DNA of 64,000 nt from Cadophora sp. MPI-SDFR-AT-0126 (GCA_020747065.1 JAGMVK010000008.1:620001-684000); one strand, 5' to 3'; positions 23,364 to 37,100 are shown, counted from the first letter of the stretch. Notes: generated by a model from the letters alone, not told the origin. Numbers and translations: made by a program.

Positions 23364-26300
23364 TCAGGAAAAGTCATCGTCATCATCGTCCTCCATAGCC
23401 GAGAGATCCATGATCGCCTTGCGCTTACGCTTTCCCAACGTCAGCGGACTGCGAGGCGAAGTAAGAGCCTGGTACCGCTCATACTCGCTACGGAACTGGT
23501 GTGGCGAGTCCTCATCGTCACCAGCGCCATCCATACCCATTGCAAGACGTGTGGGCTTGCGTACCCGCGTGCTGCCTCGAGTGGGAGCTGGGGTTGCGGT
23601 AGAGATAGAGGCGGATGCAGAGGTGTTTGTGGCGGATGTCGATGCGTTGGATGTTAGGGCTGCTTGTTGGATGGGGGTCTGCTGAGAGGAGGATGCCGTG
23701 GCGGCGATGTCGTTTGACTTGGAGGCTTGTGCAGTGGTCTTTCTCTTCTTGGCTGGTGCTCTTGGCTTGCGTGATGCTGTGTTTGAAGGCGCAACGGTGA
23801 CGGGGACGAAAGTCGTAGTTGTAGAAAGGGGAGGAGGAGCACCATGGTATGCAATAGCGTCGAGAGAAGCGTACACATCAGTGGTATTAGCTGTGGGGTT
23901 GCTGAATGGATTTTGTGGTGCTGCCGCGAATGTAGGTGGGTTGTCGAAGGTCATCGGTTGAGAAGGATTGGGAGGTACTGAGAAGAATGGGTTTGGGGTG
24001 AAGGAAGAGGCTGGAACACCACCATTCGGTACACCACCTTTTGCAGCATCCTTTGCGGCCTTCTTGGCAGCGTTTGTAGCAGCTCTTTTCTCCATAGGCC
24101 CTTTCATTAAGCCCTTAGCCCATCGCTCTCTCGTGGCTTCAGCGAGCTTGCGGCTCTTCTGTGCCTTCTTTCTCGCCTCCTCCTGAGCAGCTGACAGACC
24201 GCCTTCTTCTCCATCCCCATCATGACCTGATTGCTCTGCTCCACTCTCAAAGTTTGGAGTGTAGCTTCCAGCCTTACTCTTTCCTCCTTGGGAAGCTGTC
24301 TTGTAGTTCATGCCGAGACCATCGGTTTCATCACCAGTCTGGAGACCACTCGGGATTTCAGAGCCTTGATGGGGTGTAGCAATGCCGTTTGCAGCTGGCG
24401 AATGACCCGCATCCTCGGATGTGTACTGTTCGACCTCCTTTCCTTTTCCCTTGCCCTTAGAAGCGCGTGGTCGGCTGGACTCGGGTGCAGATTGATCCGA
24501 GATCTCGAAGCCGGCTTGGAGCTCCTCGGAGACTGGTCTGATGACTTTTCTCTGTGGGCCGAAGCGAATCATATGCTTCTTTGGTCGTGGAGGAACATCT
24601 TCTACTGCCTCGCTGAAGTATTCAGACTCCGTAGCCTCTTCCTTGAGAGCCTTGGCCTTTCTGGTCGAACGGGCTGCCTTGCCACCCTTGCGCCGCTTTT
24701 GTGGTGGAGGCTCACTCTCATCATCCAGAGCAAAGTCATCTCCGTCGCCTGGAAGCGCAACGTAAATGGAATCTGCTAGTACGGCAGCTTTCTTTCGCTT
24801 TGGACGTCCACTGGCAGTTAAGGAGTCCTCAGCAACTGCCTCGCCAGTGGCTTCTGGAGTGACTGGCTGTTCCACGTCGACCTCTGGGATAGTCTCTTGC
24901 TTTTTTGCAACATTCTTGCGTTTCTTGGGAACAGGACCAGCTGGTTGTGTAGTCTCCGCTGTTCCATTCTCAACAACACGCTTACGCTTGCCACCTCTGC
25001 CCTTACCCGTTGAAGGACCCTGGGCAGTGGCTTGTGCAGACATTTCCCTGGTAGCTGCTCTGGAAGCGGCTCTCGAAGGGCGACCAGTGGATGTAGTCAT
25101 GGCCGATGACGACGTGGTAGGACGAGAAGTAGATGCAGAAGCGAAACGAGACTCGTCATCTTGTTCGGTAGATTGCATAACATCGTTCTCTTCACCAAGC
25201 TGAACTTGCTCAATTGGAGCTTCAACTTCCTTCTTGGCACGTCCAACTCGAGTGGCCTTGGGCTTTGCAGCGGCACGACCACCCTTCTTTGGGCTTGCCT
25301 TGACCTCTGTAGCCTCATCACCGCTTTTGACATTGAGGATGATCTTCTTCGGTCTTCCTCCTGCATGCTTGGGCTTGGCAGGGACAACAGCTGCTGCTTG
25401 TGTTTGTTGAACGAGAGCCTCGGCTGCTTCTTGAAGCTGTGCTTCTTCATTTGGCTCGAGTTCTCTAGGTGTTTGGACGTTGACAAGTTCATCTTCCGAA
25501 TCGGAGCTCTGTGCTGGTTCAGAGACCGGTGGGAGGTGAGATTGCTGGAGCTTGGACTTGGAGGCGGATTTCGGCACTGGTGGGAGGGCCTCACCCCTGG
25601 CCTTTGGTGGTCGACCGATTCTCTTGCCAGACTTCGGGAATACCGAGACCTTTGGACTGCCCTCACGGGTTGCCGTTCGGCGACGAGCAGGTGATGTAGG
25701 TAAATCCTGAACAACTCTCGCAGTGCGTCTGCGCTTGCCAAGGGGGGCTTCTTCTGAGTCTGAGCCACCAGGAGTGGTCGTCTGTTCAGTATCGTAAGCA
25801 CGCTTACCTCTGCTTCTCTTTGGTCGACCATTCTCATCCTTCTCTTCGGTGACAACAATAGCACGACGATCCTTCAGAACTTGATAGCCGATGGCATCCT
25901 TGTGCTTGCTGTAATCAGCCATGTAGACATCGGCGGTCTTTCGATCTTCAAAGACGACTGGGTCAACCAAGATATTACGTCTCTTGCGAACTTCCTCATC
26001 GCCCTTTCTCAATGCAGGTAGCGGAGTATCCTCGAGGTGATGGGTAGGCTTGGCCTCCTGCTTCTCCAACTGTCTGCGCCGCTTGTGTACTTTGGACATG
26101 ACTTCAGGGTTCTTGATCTGCTTCATATATTCCCAATATCCTGGAGGAGTAGCCTCAGGATTAGAAGTAGCTTGAAGTTGATCTAACCAGTTGTTGTAAT
26201 CTCTCAATGGCTGCTTGACCTCCTCTCTATACTGAGCATGAAGTCGTAGAAGAATAGCATCAGTCTCTGCTGCCTCCTTATCGTCTTGTTCCTTCTTAGC

Positions 26301-27629
26301 TTCAGCTGCCATCTTTGCCTGGAACTTCTTCGAAGAATCGTAATCGTCGGTCTTCTTGTCCAATGTGTCGTACTCATCTTGAAGTAAGGCTAAAGCACTT
26401 GAAACTACAGCGGTTCTGTGGTAGAGCTGTTCGTATGAAAGTTCTTCAGGCTTCCCGAGATATTCTTCAAAGGCCTCGATAGGAGTCAATTTGGGAAAAC
26501 CTTGCTTAGATGATGCTGGCTTCTTCTTTCGGCGCATTGGGGTGACTTGTGGTACTGATCCAGACCGAACTGATCGAGGAATTGAACCTGAACGAACAGA
26601 CTTGGGAATTGAGCCAGAACGAGCTGATCTAGACATTGAGCCAGATCGAGTGGGCTTGCGGCCCTGAACACTTGAGTTCTTCAAGATGGATTTCCAGACC
26701 TTTGGAGTTTCTGAATTGGCGAATACCTCGATGACGACTACATCAGGGATTTCCGAATTTTGGGATGGCTGTGACAGATCTGCATCCGTGGGGGTTCGAG
26801 ACGATCTGGATTTGTTGCTGCTCTGAGACGCTTGAACGCTCTGAGCCCCATTGGGGTCTAGGGTATTTTGAGAGTCTTCGGCATCAGAGAGAGCAGCTGA
26901 GGACTTTCTTGAGGATTTTGCAGAGCTTCTGGCGGAGTTCTTTGCGGAGAATTTTGCTGAACCCTTCGATGAGACGGACGACCTCCGACTGGCAACATCG
27001 ACGGCGGATGCTTCTTCGTCCTCATCTGAATCATAGAAGACACGCTCGTCCCAGATATACGGAGAGATCGAGCTGGTCTCGCTGACATAGTCATCCTCGA
27101 TAGCTGATTCCTCATCTGAATCGGCTTGATGACCAGCATCAGCATCAGAATTGGGTTTATCAACTAAGTCTTTCGGCTCAGTAGGTAGCTCCTCAGCGTC
27201 GGCAGGCAAGTCCTTGGGGACAGCAGCGACTGCTTCCACTTCTTGAGTAGGATGGGTAGGAGTATTACTGGTACTAAGAGCGACTGGAGACTTAGGTGGA
27301 GGAGAGAGACTACTTGTCATGGTGCCACTGTGAGGAGTGATGGTAAACTCAGAAATGCCAGAGCAAGTAGACACGTGACTCTCAAAGTCCTGTAACAGGG
27401 TCAGAAAGTGAACTCAGAGAGGGGAAAATGGACGAGAAAGAACACCAACCTCAATTGACATGTTTCCCATGGTAGCATTGCAATGCTGACAGGTTCTATT
27501 CTCTGCGCTGGCAACGACGGGTTCCGAAGAAGCAGGAATAAGAACTTGATCTGACGGCGCAATGACGGGAAGTTGAGCTGGCGGCGGCGAAGCGCGTGTG
27601 TCAGTGACACTTGTTTTAGTTCTCGCCAT
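23364..27629 (-). CDS. C2HC zinc-finger and AT-hook nuclear protein, 1401 aa
   Basis: Two exons, 27629-27450 and 27389-23364, joined over a 60-nt intron in complete codons. The large exon has no ATG at its 5' end (it would need GTG), so the upstream exon supplies the start, MARTKTSVTDTRA. The junction creates a zinc-binding pattern split between exons: Cys47-x2-Cys50-x14-His65-x3-Cys69, with DFESHVSTC resembling C2HC-type fingers. Downstream come AT-hook-like motifs NGRPKRSRGKR (about 580-590), KRIGRPPKARG (about 649-659), HAGGRPKKI (about 735-743) and SGRPKRKK. Four RSGS repeats lie at about 308-341, with a Lys/Glu-rich helical stretch around 375-520. The rest is low-complexity, rich in Ser, Pro, Lys and Glu, and the tail is polyaspartate. 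This suggests a DNA-binding chromatin or transcription factor. I do not recognise a named orthologue. Confidence 0.85.
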
Positions 27630-28205
27630 GATGGACGATCTCGGTGTTGATATTCTCAATCAGATTGGAGACTCTGAGAGAGAAAGAATGGTGGTTGTAG
27701 AGTGCGCAAATGATTGCAAGAACAGTTTTCGGGGGGTGCGGTTGTCTCACGACAAAATGCGCTTGACCGAGGAGTTGATGTATTGGAAAGAACTGTGATG
27801 AAGAACACGGAAGACCAAGAAGTGTCTGATATCAACGACGCAGAAAGAGAGCAGAGTCCGAGTCGCTGCAACAATAGCAAAGTCGATTTTATTGCGAGTC
27901 GAGCGTTGATATTGTCGGTCACTTGCTCTTCAGGTCGGTCGGCTCTGATTCTGGTTCAGTCAAGTCTTGGCTGGGCAAGTCGATTTGCAAGGGGACAGGG
28001 GGGTTGTGGCTGACTTAGTGCCCCGGCCAAGACCCGCCAATCAGAGGGCGGAGCTAGACCGGGAACGAACTGGCCTTGATGGGGCTGGTGGGTAACGACT
28101 GCAACTATCAACAGCCTCATGTAACTGCAACCTTCATTTGTTCTGTACCTATCGTGTTACTGCAGACTTCATACAACCACCAAATACCACATTCTTGAAG
28201 CTGCA
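27630..28205. promoter_or_regulatory. divergent promoter of the AT-hook gene and mtc1
   Basis: 576 bp separate the two opposed start codons. A CCAAT box lies at 28037-28041 in a GC-rich patch. The regulatory role is inferred from position only. Confidence 0.45.
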
Positions 28206-29951
28206 ATGGCTACGAAGAAGTCCAAGGCCGCCGCGCCAACTGATGATGAGTTGAACAAGCTGCTCGAAGGCATTGGCGAGGAGGAATCTACAGCTCCTGC
28301 TCCGACTTCCAAGGGAGCTTCCAAACCAACAAAGCCAGCTGCTCAGTCCCAGTCCGAGCAAGATTTACTGGCCGAGTTGGACAATCTGGAGAACCTAGGA
28401 GCTCAACCACCCTCCCGACCACATACTCCTCGTATCCAATCCATCAAACGCACTGCAACCGGAACCCCTCCTCCACAATCCTCACGAACAAGCGAGGACA
28501 AGGCAGCTGGTCCTCGGCCGTCGGGTGATAGCACACGATCATTCCACAATTCATTTACACCTTCCGCCACGAGCAGTGACTTGCAAGAAGCAGAGAAGAA
28601 AGCTCCAATTGCCCAACCAGCTGAGGAGGCTGCTGCTGCAACAGGTGGTGGATGGTGGGGAAGTGTCTTTGCGACCGCAAGTGCTGCTGTTAAGACCGCC
28701 GAAGCTGCCGTGAAGGAAATCCAGCAGAATGAAGAAGCGAAAAGATGGGCAGAGCAAGTGAAGGGAAATGTTGGAGTGTTGAGGGGATTTGGTAAGACTT
28801 CTTCCTAAGCTATTTATTGCATGCTCTATCCGCTTTCATGATTTGCCCATTTGCTTCAAGGCTTTTCTTTTCATACTATCTGGACCACCTCCAACCTTAC
28901 CTCAACCCATCAACCCATCAGCAGATAACTAACACCGCCAGGTGGTGAACTCCGCTCCCGCGCCCTCCCAACCTTCACCAACATCCTACACACTCTAGCA
29001 CCACCCATCTCCTCCCACGAACGTCTCCAAATCCACATCACCCACGACTTCATCGGCTACCCTTCCCTCGACCCCCTTATATACTCTACCTTCTCCCGCG
29101 TGATGGCACAAGTCGAAGGCGGTGACCTTCTCGTCATTCAGCGCGGCCACGAATCAACCGCCCGCCGCAACTCAGAAGCCGGCTATTCAGGTGGCAGCGC
29201 AGGATGGAGCGATGGGCCCTGGTGGCGCCAAAGCAATGAACACCGTGACCTAGGCGCTGTCAAGGGCCTCGTTGAAGGCACGAAACTCGTTCGTGTCAGT
29301 GCAGAGGCTTACGCCAATGAATATTTCTCCTCCCATGGTGGTCTCGAAGCTGCAGCGCAGCGGGCGACTGAGAACCTTAGCGAATCCAATCCCGTACGAA
29401 GCAGTGATATCTTCCTCGCCGTACAAGCCATCTCGCACGATGCTCCCGAGGAACTCTTCCAAGGCCCAACGAAGGAGAAAGATGAGTCCGGTGCAGTGGT
29501 AGAGGATAAGGAAAAGGCCGACGAACTCATCTCCTTCGCAATCTACCTCCATGACCCCGTCCACAGCATAACATTCCACACAGTCTCGCAATCTGTCCCC
29601 GCCAAATGGATGCGATGGCTCGATGCCCCCTCGCCCATGACTCCCGCCTCACCCACTTCACCAAGCGACAGCGAGAAGAAAGCTGGGTTCTTCGGCAACG
29701 AAGCCGAAGGATACCAGTCTAATCTCCCTGAGGAGATCGCCGAGATCATCGAGAGTGGAGGTGTTGATCCCAGGGAATGGGTTGCCGAGTGGGTTGAGGA
29801 GATCCTGACGCTTGGGACGGGCGTGGTTGCGCAGAGGTACGTGGCGAGGAGGATGGGTGTGGGTGAGGGCGGGATTGGAAAGGGGAAGGCGAGGCAGGAG
29901 GAGATTATGAGTGATGGCGGTGGGGAGGCTGCTAGAGCAGGACTGTTTTAA
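28206..29951 (+). CDS. mtc1: Mtc1-like protein (maintenance of telomere capping 1)
   Basis: Two exons, 28206-28791 and 28942-29951 (150-nt intron), encode 531 aa. The N-terminus MATKKSKAAAPTDDELNKLL, the Gly-Trp-Trp-Gly block at 149-152 (GGGWWGSVFATASAAV), and the C-terminal region from the second exon (GGELRSRALPTFTNILHTLA, HDFIGYPSLDPLIYSTFSRV) match my memory of fungal Mtc1. In yeast this is a cytosolic protein associated with COPI vesicles and found genetically through a telomere-capping mutant. Its biochemical role is unsettled. Residues 20-145 are low-complexity, rich in Pro, Ser, Thr and Ala. Splicing across the phase-1 intron restores FGGELRSRAL. The assignment is from remembered family features. 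Confidence 0.8.
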
Positions 29952-31243
29952 TAGTGTTGGGGAGGTTTTGTTTCAGCGAGTCTTGTAATTGGGATGATGG
30001 CGTTCTTTCTTGTGTGTTTGTTTGTATCAGGATGCATGCATACGTACAGTACACCCTTCTTACTCTCTTCATAGAGATTATTAGTGCTTGCATACGTTTC
30101 CTCTTTGTTTTGGAGGCATTCAAGAATACCATTTTTTCAAAAATTGTCTACAGTCTCCAACTACTTCCTTCTATACACCGGAATCCCTGCCCGTCTTCTG
30201 GACCCCGTAGCCCTATTTCATCTTGCAAAGTTTCTTGCAAATGTAAATCGTCCACCCCCCTGCTTGATAAAATCAACCGAGCATAGAAAGACAGATACTT
30301 GACTTTGCAGGAGCAGGCGAATACAAGTGTTTCAACTCCGGTTTTCCAACGACAATTTTCATAAAGCTAGTGGCACTTGGCCGGAGTACTGTATGTACAT
30401 CAGGCTGAGGCAGGGGCAGGTGCAGGAATATCACCTCACCAGCTACTAGGAAAGGAAGGAAGGGATCTGTGAATTCAGTGAGATATGATGTGCGTGCGTT
30501 TACTGTATATGTATACATACATATATCATGCCGTGCTGTGATAGTTTGTATTGTACAGTATAGTACCATCGTACCGTACAGTCCACTCGTCACTGCCCTC
30601 ATCTACCCTTATATATTAAAAACATAAACCGAATAAGTATTATCACGCTTCCGGTCCGGAGAATGATAATAATAAGAAGAAGGGCTGTTCAGACACTAGA
30701 TGTAGTTCAAATTCATTCCATTCCTCTCCTTCCTTTGCTTTCATTCTATCCTCGAATCATGATGTCCTCAATATTAGAATCAGAATCATGATCAGGACTT
30801 GTATCAACCTCCTACAGCCTCATTCCATGTACCCCAATTCTGTCACTCCTCCATCGTATCAGTCCCTTCCCTTGCCAGATCTTCCACAGACAATGAAAAT
30901 GAAATGAAGATCACTGAAAAATTCCAACGCAAGCAATGAATAGCTGTCCTCAAATCTCCGAGGAACATCCAGTCCAAAGAGTAGGAAGCAGAAAATCAAT
31001 GAACGAAGGACAAGAATCAGTAAACACTAACGACAAAAGAACGTTCATTTAGCTTCCATTCCTGAACGCCTATTTGAGTGAACCTCACCCTCATACCATT
31101 GCTTTCAACCCACTGCGTTCCCTTTCGAAAAGAATAATCTTATGTATGCACGCATCAAGCACCAACCCAAACCCTCAAAACCCCAACGAGCTAACGCTCG
31201 ATACCCTCTTTGGTCTCGGCTTCAACTCCACTACAGCTGAGTC
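29952..31243. other. convergent 3' flanks of mtc1 and the kinase
   Basis: About 1.3 kb with only short frames and no family resemblance. It is AT-richer with several short GTAC/TATA-rich tracts near 30490-30570. No RNA gene is recognised. Confidence 0.5.
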
Positions 31244-33522
31244 TCATTCAGCCACTGTTGACTCCCTTAAGCCACTAGGACCTTTATTGCCTCTCCGACC
31301 CAGTAATGTCGCATTATCAAGACTCAATTCGAAGTTACCCTTTCTCGCACGTACCTGCTGCTTAGCAGCAGCTGTAACCGCCGCACTATGCTGGCCATAA
31401 CCTTTCTGTGCAGCAGGAGGAGCCCGTGCCGCGGCTGCTGCATTAAGGTTGGTATTCCTCAGACTCTGCTCGACCTGGTGAACATCGGCGTCACGGGCTT
31501 TGGGTACCTTGGAAGGAATGCCGTTGTCTTCCTGGTAGTCTTCTTCCTCGTCAAACTCGTCGTCGTCGATGGGGTTGAGACCGTTCATAGCAGCAGCGTT
31601 ACGGTATCCAGGCTTGAAGTTCTTGCGACGTTTGCCCTCTTCTTCCTGTCTGTGCACAGCGTAGCTGACATCGAAGACTTCGCGAAGGTTGACTTGGCCA
31701 GGGCTGCGGAAATCCATACGCTTTCCGGCACCCGGTGACTCGAGAAGAGCAGGGTTGATGCCTAATTGCTTTTGACGCTCGAATGCTGGTGTGGCAAGAG
31801 GTGGCGCATCGTGAGCAGCATATGTTGGCTCTCTGGTATTCTTGATCCATGGATGATCTAAGAACTCCTTGATAGTGTAACGCTTTGCTGGGTCGACAGT
31901 AAGAAGATGAGATACCAGATCCTGGGCAGACTTGGAGATATCGTCCCACCAAGGAGATAAGAAGGTATATTGACCTCTGGCGACTTTCTCGGTAAGTACC
32001 TGGATACTCTCGTCGTAGAATGGCGGGAATCCACAGAGTAATGTGTAGAGTACACAACCCATAGCCCACATATCAACACTCTTCGAATATCGTTCGTCCT
32101 TGACAATCTCAGGTGCAGTGTAGCCAACAGTTCCACATGGCGTCATTGTTTGGTTGTCCCACACGATCTTGCTGAGGCCGAAATCCGCGATCTTGATTTT
32201 ACCAATTCCACCAGCACCAACCCCTGGAATGAACTCTCCCTCATCAACCTTGTCCTCATCTTCGGGTCCTTTGGGCTTTGGATTCTTTGTTGGTACGAAT
32301 GGGATGGGCGAAAATAATAAGTTCTCTGGCTTGATATCTCTGTCATGACGTCAGCGAGGACCCTATGGAGGGGTTCGAAACAACGCACCTGTGAACTACA
32401 CCACACTCTTCGTGCAGATATTCGAGCGCCTGTGCAACCTGTGTGATGACATGTCGTGACAATTCCTCACTGAAATATGTGAGACGAACAATCTGATGGA
32501 ACAGTTCTCCTCCTGGGGCCAACTCCAGCACAATGTAGTAGTACTGCTTCGATTCGGAAAAGTCGACGAGTTTCACAATGTTAGGATGATCCAGCTGGCG
32601 CATAATCTGAACTTCCTTTAGGATATTGGCTCTCTGTGTAGAACATTTTAGTCTCGGCCCTTCTAAGAACAAATGAGAAGCCACAGGCCCGACAAAAAGT
32701 GGAAAGTTTGCGCACCTCCACAGTCTTGGGCTGCTTCTTGAAATCCGGATGGAGGTGAGCTTCTCCCTAGACCGCCACACATGTTGGCATGTATTCCCAA
32801 AAGATTGGAATAGAAGATTGAACGCTCAAGCAAAAGAAGAGACGCATTATAGTATTCCCTACTTACCTGACCAGAGTTCATCTCGAACTTGCGGACGACT
32901 TTAATTGCGACCTCTCCTGCTTGTCCTTCCAAATCGCGTGCCCTGTAGACATTGCTGAATGCGCCGTCGCCCATCTTCTCGATGAGCTGCCATCGTTGCA
33001 GGTCGGGGTATCTTGGCAGCTTGCCCTTGCTCTCGTTCTCTTCCGCGACAATCCGTGCCAACTCCTCGTGGTCTACCTTCTTCCCTTTCTTCTGCTTCTG
33101 TTCCGCGGCATGTGCTGCAACATTTCCTGCCTGCGCCCCGCGATTCCGGTTGTCGAGATCTGCGGTCGAATATGCATCACCGGCATGCGCCTGATACTGT
33201 TGTTGTTGCTGATTCATGGTCGGATCGCTGTTGGCGTAGTGGTTATTCGGATGCTGTGGCGGGGCATGTTCTTGATGTCGACTGGTGTGGACGTTTACGG
33301 GCGAGACGTGGGTAGTGGGGTCGTCTTGAGGTTGTGATGCTCGGCCACCTTTTCCTATATTAGAGTTGAGTCCTGGTATTTCGATGACGGTGTTGATGAT
33401 GATTCAGTAGCTACCCTTGGCGGGGTAGGAGGAATGGAGAGGAAGGATGGAAGGAAGAGACTGGAGGGGTAGAGCGTACCGTGACGGATTAAGTTCTTGA
33501 TCGACTGCGAGATGCTCGACAT
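31244..33522 (-). CDS. srk1: Srk1/Rck2-type CAMK-family serine/threonine kinase
   Basis: Five exons: 33522-33480, 33354-32867, 32766-32716, 32633-32389 and 32339-31244, giving 640 aa. The kinase domain starts at about residue 140 with GDGAFSNVYRA. The ATP lysine is Lys166 (VAIKVV), the catalytic loop HRDIKPEN (Asp277), the magnesium loop DFG at 328-330 and the activation segment TPCGTVGYTAPE (342-353). An insert of about 40 residues between HRDIKPEN and DFG, and the block EMNSGQ..HLHPDFKKQPKTVERANILKE, are characteristic of the Rck2/Srk1 group, the MAPKAP-like kinases acting below the Hog1/Sty1 stress MAPK. Exon 3 is only 51 nt. The N-terminus is Gln/His-rich and the 200-residue C-tail is Ala-rich. 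Regulation by the stress MAPK is inferred from the family. Confidence 0.93.
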
Positions 33523-34014
33523 GATTAGAAATAGGATAGCCGGTGGCTTGGGTGCGAGTGCGAGTGCTCTTGAAGGACGGCCGAAACAGCAGGAGCAGCA
33601 GCAGCGTGAGACGGGCAAAGTATTGAAACGTACAGAGGGAGCGAGGAAAAGTCGAAGGAGGGGACGAGGATGATGGTCGAGGACGAGGATTAGAGTGGAG
33701 TCCAGTCGAGTGGGAGGGAGGGATGGAGTGCAGCGCAGCGCAGGAAAGCGTAAGCGAAAATAGAGGGGAGGGGAGGAAGGAAGGGATTTGCCTGTGAAAG
33801 GTTAAGGAAGGGCAACGCCGGGACAGACGAGTAGAGAGCGGATATTTGAATGATCGACCAACGCTGGCTGTAATCGACGATGTCCTCGAAAAGTAGATGT
33901 AAGGTGTGGCGTCTGTAGTTTTCGAAGTAAGGATGTCGAGATAATAGTTTCCGCAAGTAAAAACTTCGTAGGAAGCGTGATGCAGCGTAGTAATCAGTAC
34001 TGTGGTACTTCGTA

Positions 34015-34039
34015 GTCAATCAATCAATTAATCAATCAG
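34015..34039. repeat. AATC simple repeat
   Basis: Imperfect tandem AATC units (broken by one AATT) in the srk1 upstream region, about 500 bp from the start codon. Confidence 0.75.
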
Positions 34040-34100
34040 ACCTCTGACGGGATAGCAGATCGATCTGGGGACTATCTTTTTACTTAGATGGCACTGAATG

Positions 34101-34124
34101 CAGTCAGTCAGTCAGTCAGTCAGT
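34101..34124. repeat. (CAGT)6 microsatellite
   Basis: Six perfect tandem CAGT units, 24 nt, in the srk1 upstream region. Confidence 0.9.
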
Positions 34125-37100
34125 GGAGCAAGCATTATCAAGCAGGATCCGACATAATCAGAAGCAGGGAGTGTGATGTAGTGATGTTGACTGGCTGAGC
34201 GAATGACTGAAGGGGCTGTGGCTCGACGCGGCCCGCCATATCAACGTCATCGGTCGATGACGCTGCTGGCGTTCGCTGGGACGGAGAGGAGACGGACATC
34301 AGGACCAGGACCCTTCATACTGGGTTTACGGCTCAATACCAGGATTATTACACGACATGAGACGAGCGAAAGAGCGCCTCAATTAAATAATATCAATCAT
34401 GTGCATTCAGACCAGACTTGACCTGACCGACAGAAAGAACAACATCTCATCATCGAATCTCCCACAACAATCAAGCAGGTATTATTGCAGACAAGCCCTC
34501 TCCACGCATGCCATGCCGCCATTCCGACTCCGCCGAAAGCATGGCTGACTTATCCCAATTCAGCAACCAAAGAGATATCTCCACCTACATTGATATCTGG
34601 CGGGCATGGCACAGAAAAATAAATGCATGTCGATGACTGATGCTCAAACGCATTCTAGACCACAACCACAACCATAACATATTGGTTACAAGTATCCTTC
34701 TAGGGAATCCTCCATAATTGACTATTTTAATGTGACCACGATACATTAATCCATGCAAGCAAATGCGGGATGCAGCATCTTCTTCCTCTACCACAACGGC
34801 GGAATGCGGGATGACTTCATTAGCTGGCCTGGGCAGATAGGGCAGACGACCAAGGTATGCAGTCCAACACAAACAAGGGGAGGAAGGACCTCCATTGGGA
34901 AGGGCAAGCAGCAGATTCCAGCAATAAACAAGGAAACACCAGTTTTAAGGCTCAGAAAGGGACAGGATGCTCACAAATATACTTGTAAACTCCGAATGCT
35001 GGAAATAGACCTTCGAAGCCCTTCTCTCTCTTTCTCTCTTTCCTTTCCTCGTCCTCTACTTGCTCTCTGCTCCAGGTCAGGTGTTCCCTGTTGGGCTGGG
35101 TACATATGACGATATGTCGGCACGGCAGGCAGGTATGATATGCAGAGCCTCTCGGATCTGTACCGGTTTGTATCCTGGAGATGGAGCTCGACCTGGAGCT
35201 TTTCGTCCGACCGGATAATACCCTCTTTTTGATGTCTGCCAAGGAGTCGGTCTCATCAGGAAGTGGATATTGGATTCGCTTGGTGGAGATAATTCGAGGA
35301 AGATGTATGTGAATGGGCAGGGATCTGACGCTGACTTCAAAGTTTTCAAACAGCCATCAGATGGGATGAAGCTTTTCATTTTAAGCAGTTCACCAGGTCA
35401 CAGGTCTAGTAGTCCGTTTATGCTTAAAATTTACAGTCCAATCTCTTCCTCATCAATACAAGGCAATTTCCATCTTCAATCTTCCCTCCAACACTTCTAA
35501 AGTTCAATCCTCAGAACCACCTCACTCAAGGAATTCAAATCCCTAGGCCTGGTCAGCCAACTACCCCAAATAATCTTATCTGCAGATCGTCTCGCTCATT
35601 ACCACTACGTTTCAGAACCACTGATCTACATACCCCCCATCGCATCCCGCTCGTCATATCATACCCAACCTAACCCTCACCTCACCAGCCACACCATCAC
35701 TTGACCCTCCTCAATGCTCCACATTCGACATCATCGTTCGTTTCTTACAAGTAGATTCCTGTGAGTACCATACCCGGAAGAACTAATTTTCGAAACATAA
35801 TACTAGTACTGCAGGTGCTGAATATGATATCACGCTGCTCTGTGGTAGGTATCTTGTTGATCTCGGATCAAGTTCCTTGCTCCAGCTTGGGATGATAGTG
35901 AGAACTTAGACTCACAATCATAACTTACCAGAAAACATATCTTAGAATTCATCATGATTTCCCAGACGTAGCCCTTCAGAAAATCGCCCAATCTCATCTC
36001 CCCATACCTCCCTGCATCCTCGTAAAACAAGCAGTCCCGAAAGGGGAGAGGTAAAAACTTGACAGCCATACTAGTCCATTGGAGATTCAGCCTCGAAACT
36101 CCTCCTCCTCGCTTAACCTACGTCACTTCACATCTCAACGGCGCCGCCCCTGAAATCCTTACCTTGCCTTACCCTACTCTAGTGGGAAACGGCAGCTAGG
36201 CCCGAGTATTGGGACGGGCATGACGCCAACGGCGTTCCGCTCTATGCATGGCCGTTCGAGCATATTCTCCGAACTGAAATGAAGCGAAGAGGTGTCTTGT
36301 GTTCTGCAGGTTGCAGGCTGATGGCGAGGTTCGTTGTATGTTGCATGGAAGATGATAGATTTCGACGTCAGATGAGGATGAGAGTTGGAGTGAGGATTCT
36401 TCCAGGGTAACTTGAGTTGGGGTCTAGCTCCTCTTGAGGTTCTGGCTAGACAGAAAGGGAGAGAAGCTCACACCATCGCAAGCGTCCTCGACACAGCATG
36501 TTTCGAAGACCACAATTACTCCTTTCCCTTCAGCCCACCTGTCCACCTCTCATGGCACCCCAAAAACTGATACAAGACAGGAGCGGGTACCTTACAGTAG
36601 CAGTGGCAGCTTCCCACCAACCACCAACTTGAACTTCTAAACAGTCAACTGTCAGCCTGCCTGCTCACTACACCAGTGGACAACGATTCGATCCAGGGCA
36701 CAGTGAAGTAACGATGAATGCTCCCTCGTTCAAGCAACAACCAATAACTCCAAGTCTTCTACGGTAGCGAGACGACCGTCCCAGAGTAGGGCTGAAGAGA
36801 TCGTTACCGGCCGAACTCTTGCGCTTTCTCTTCTCTTCCTTCCATCTATCTACACCCAGCAGAGCAGAATCGCCGAATCCCCGTCTGGAATATAGAATCA
36901 CGCAAAGTCATGTACTCGATAAGCCGTGCTATTCCATGATCATTAGCAATCTCGCCTCCTTCCCTATTATCTCCCGGCGCTGTGCTGGAAACAATATCCA
37001 TGCCCAGTCCCGTATCCAAAATATCCCTGACGACCTCAACCTGTGATACATTTCGCAGCGAGCCGCGCCCTCATGCAGCTTGTCTTGAAGACCAAGCTAC

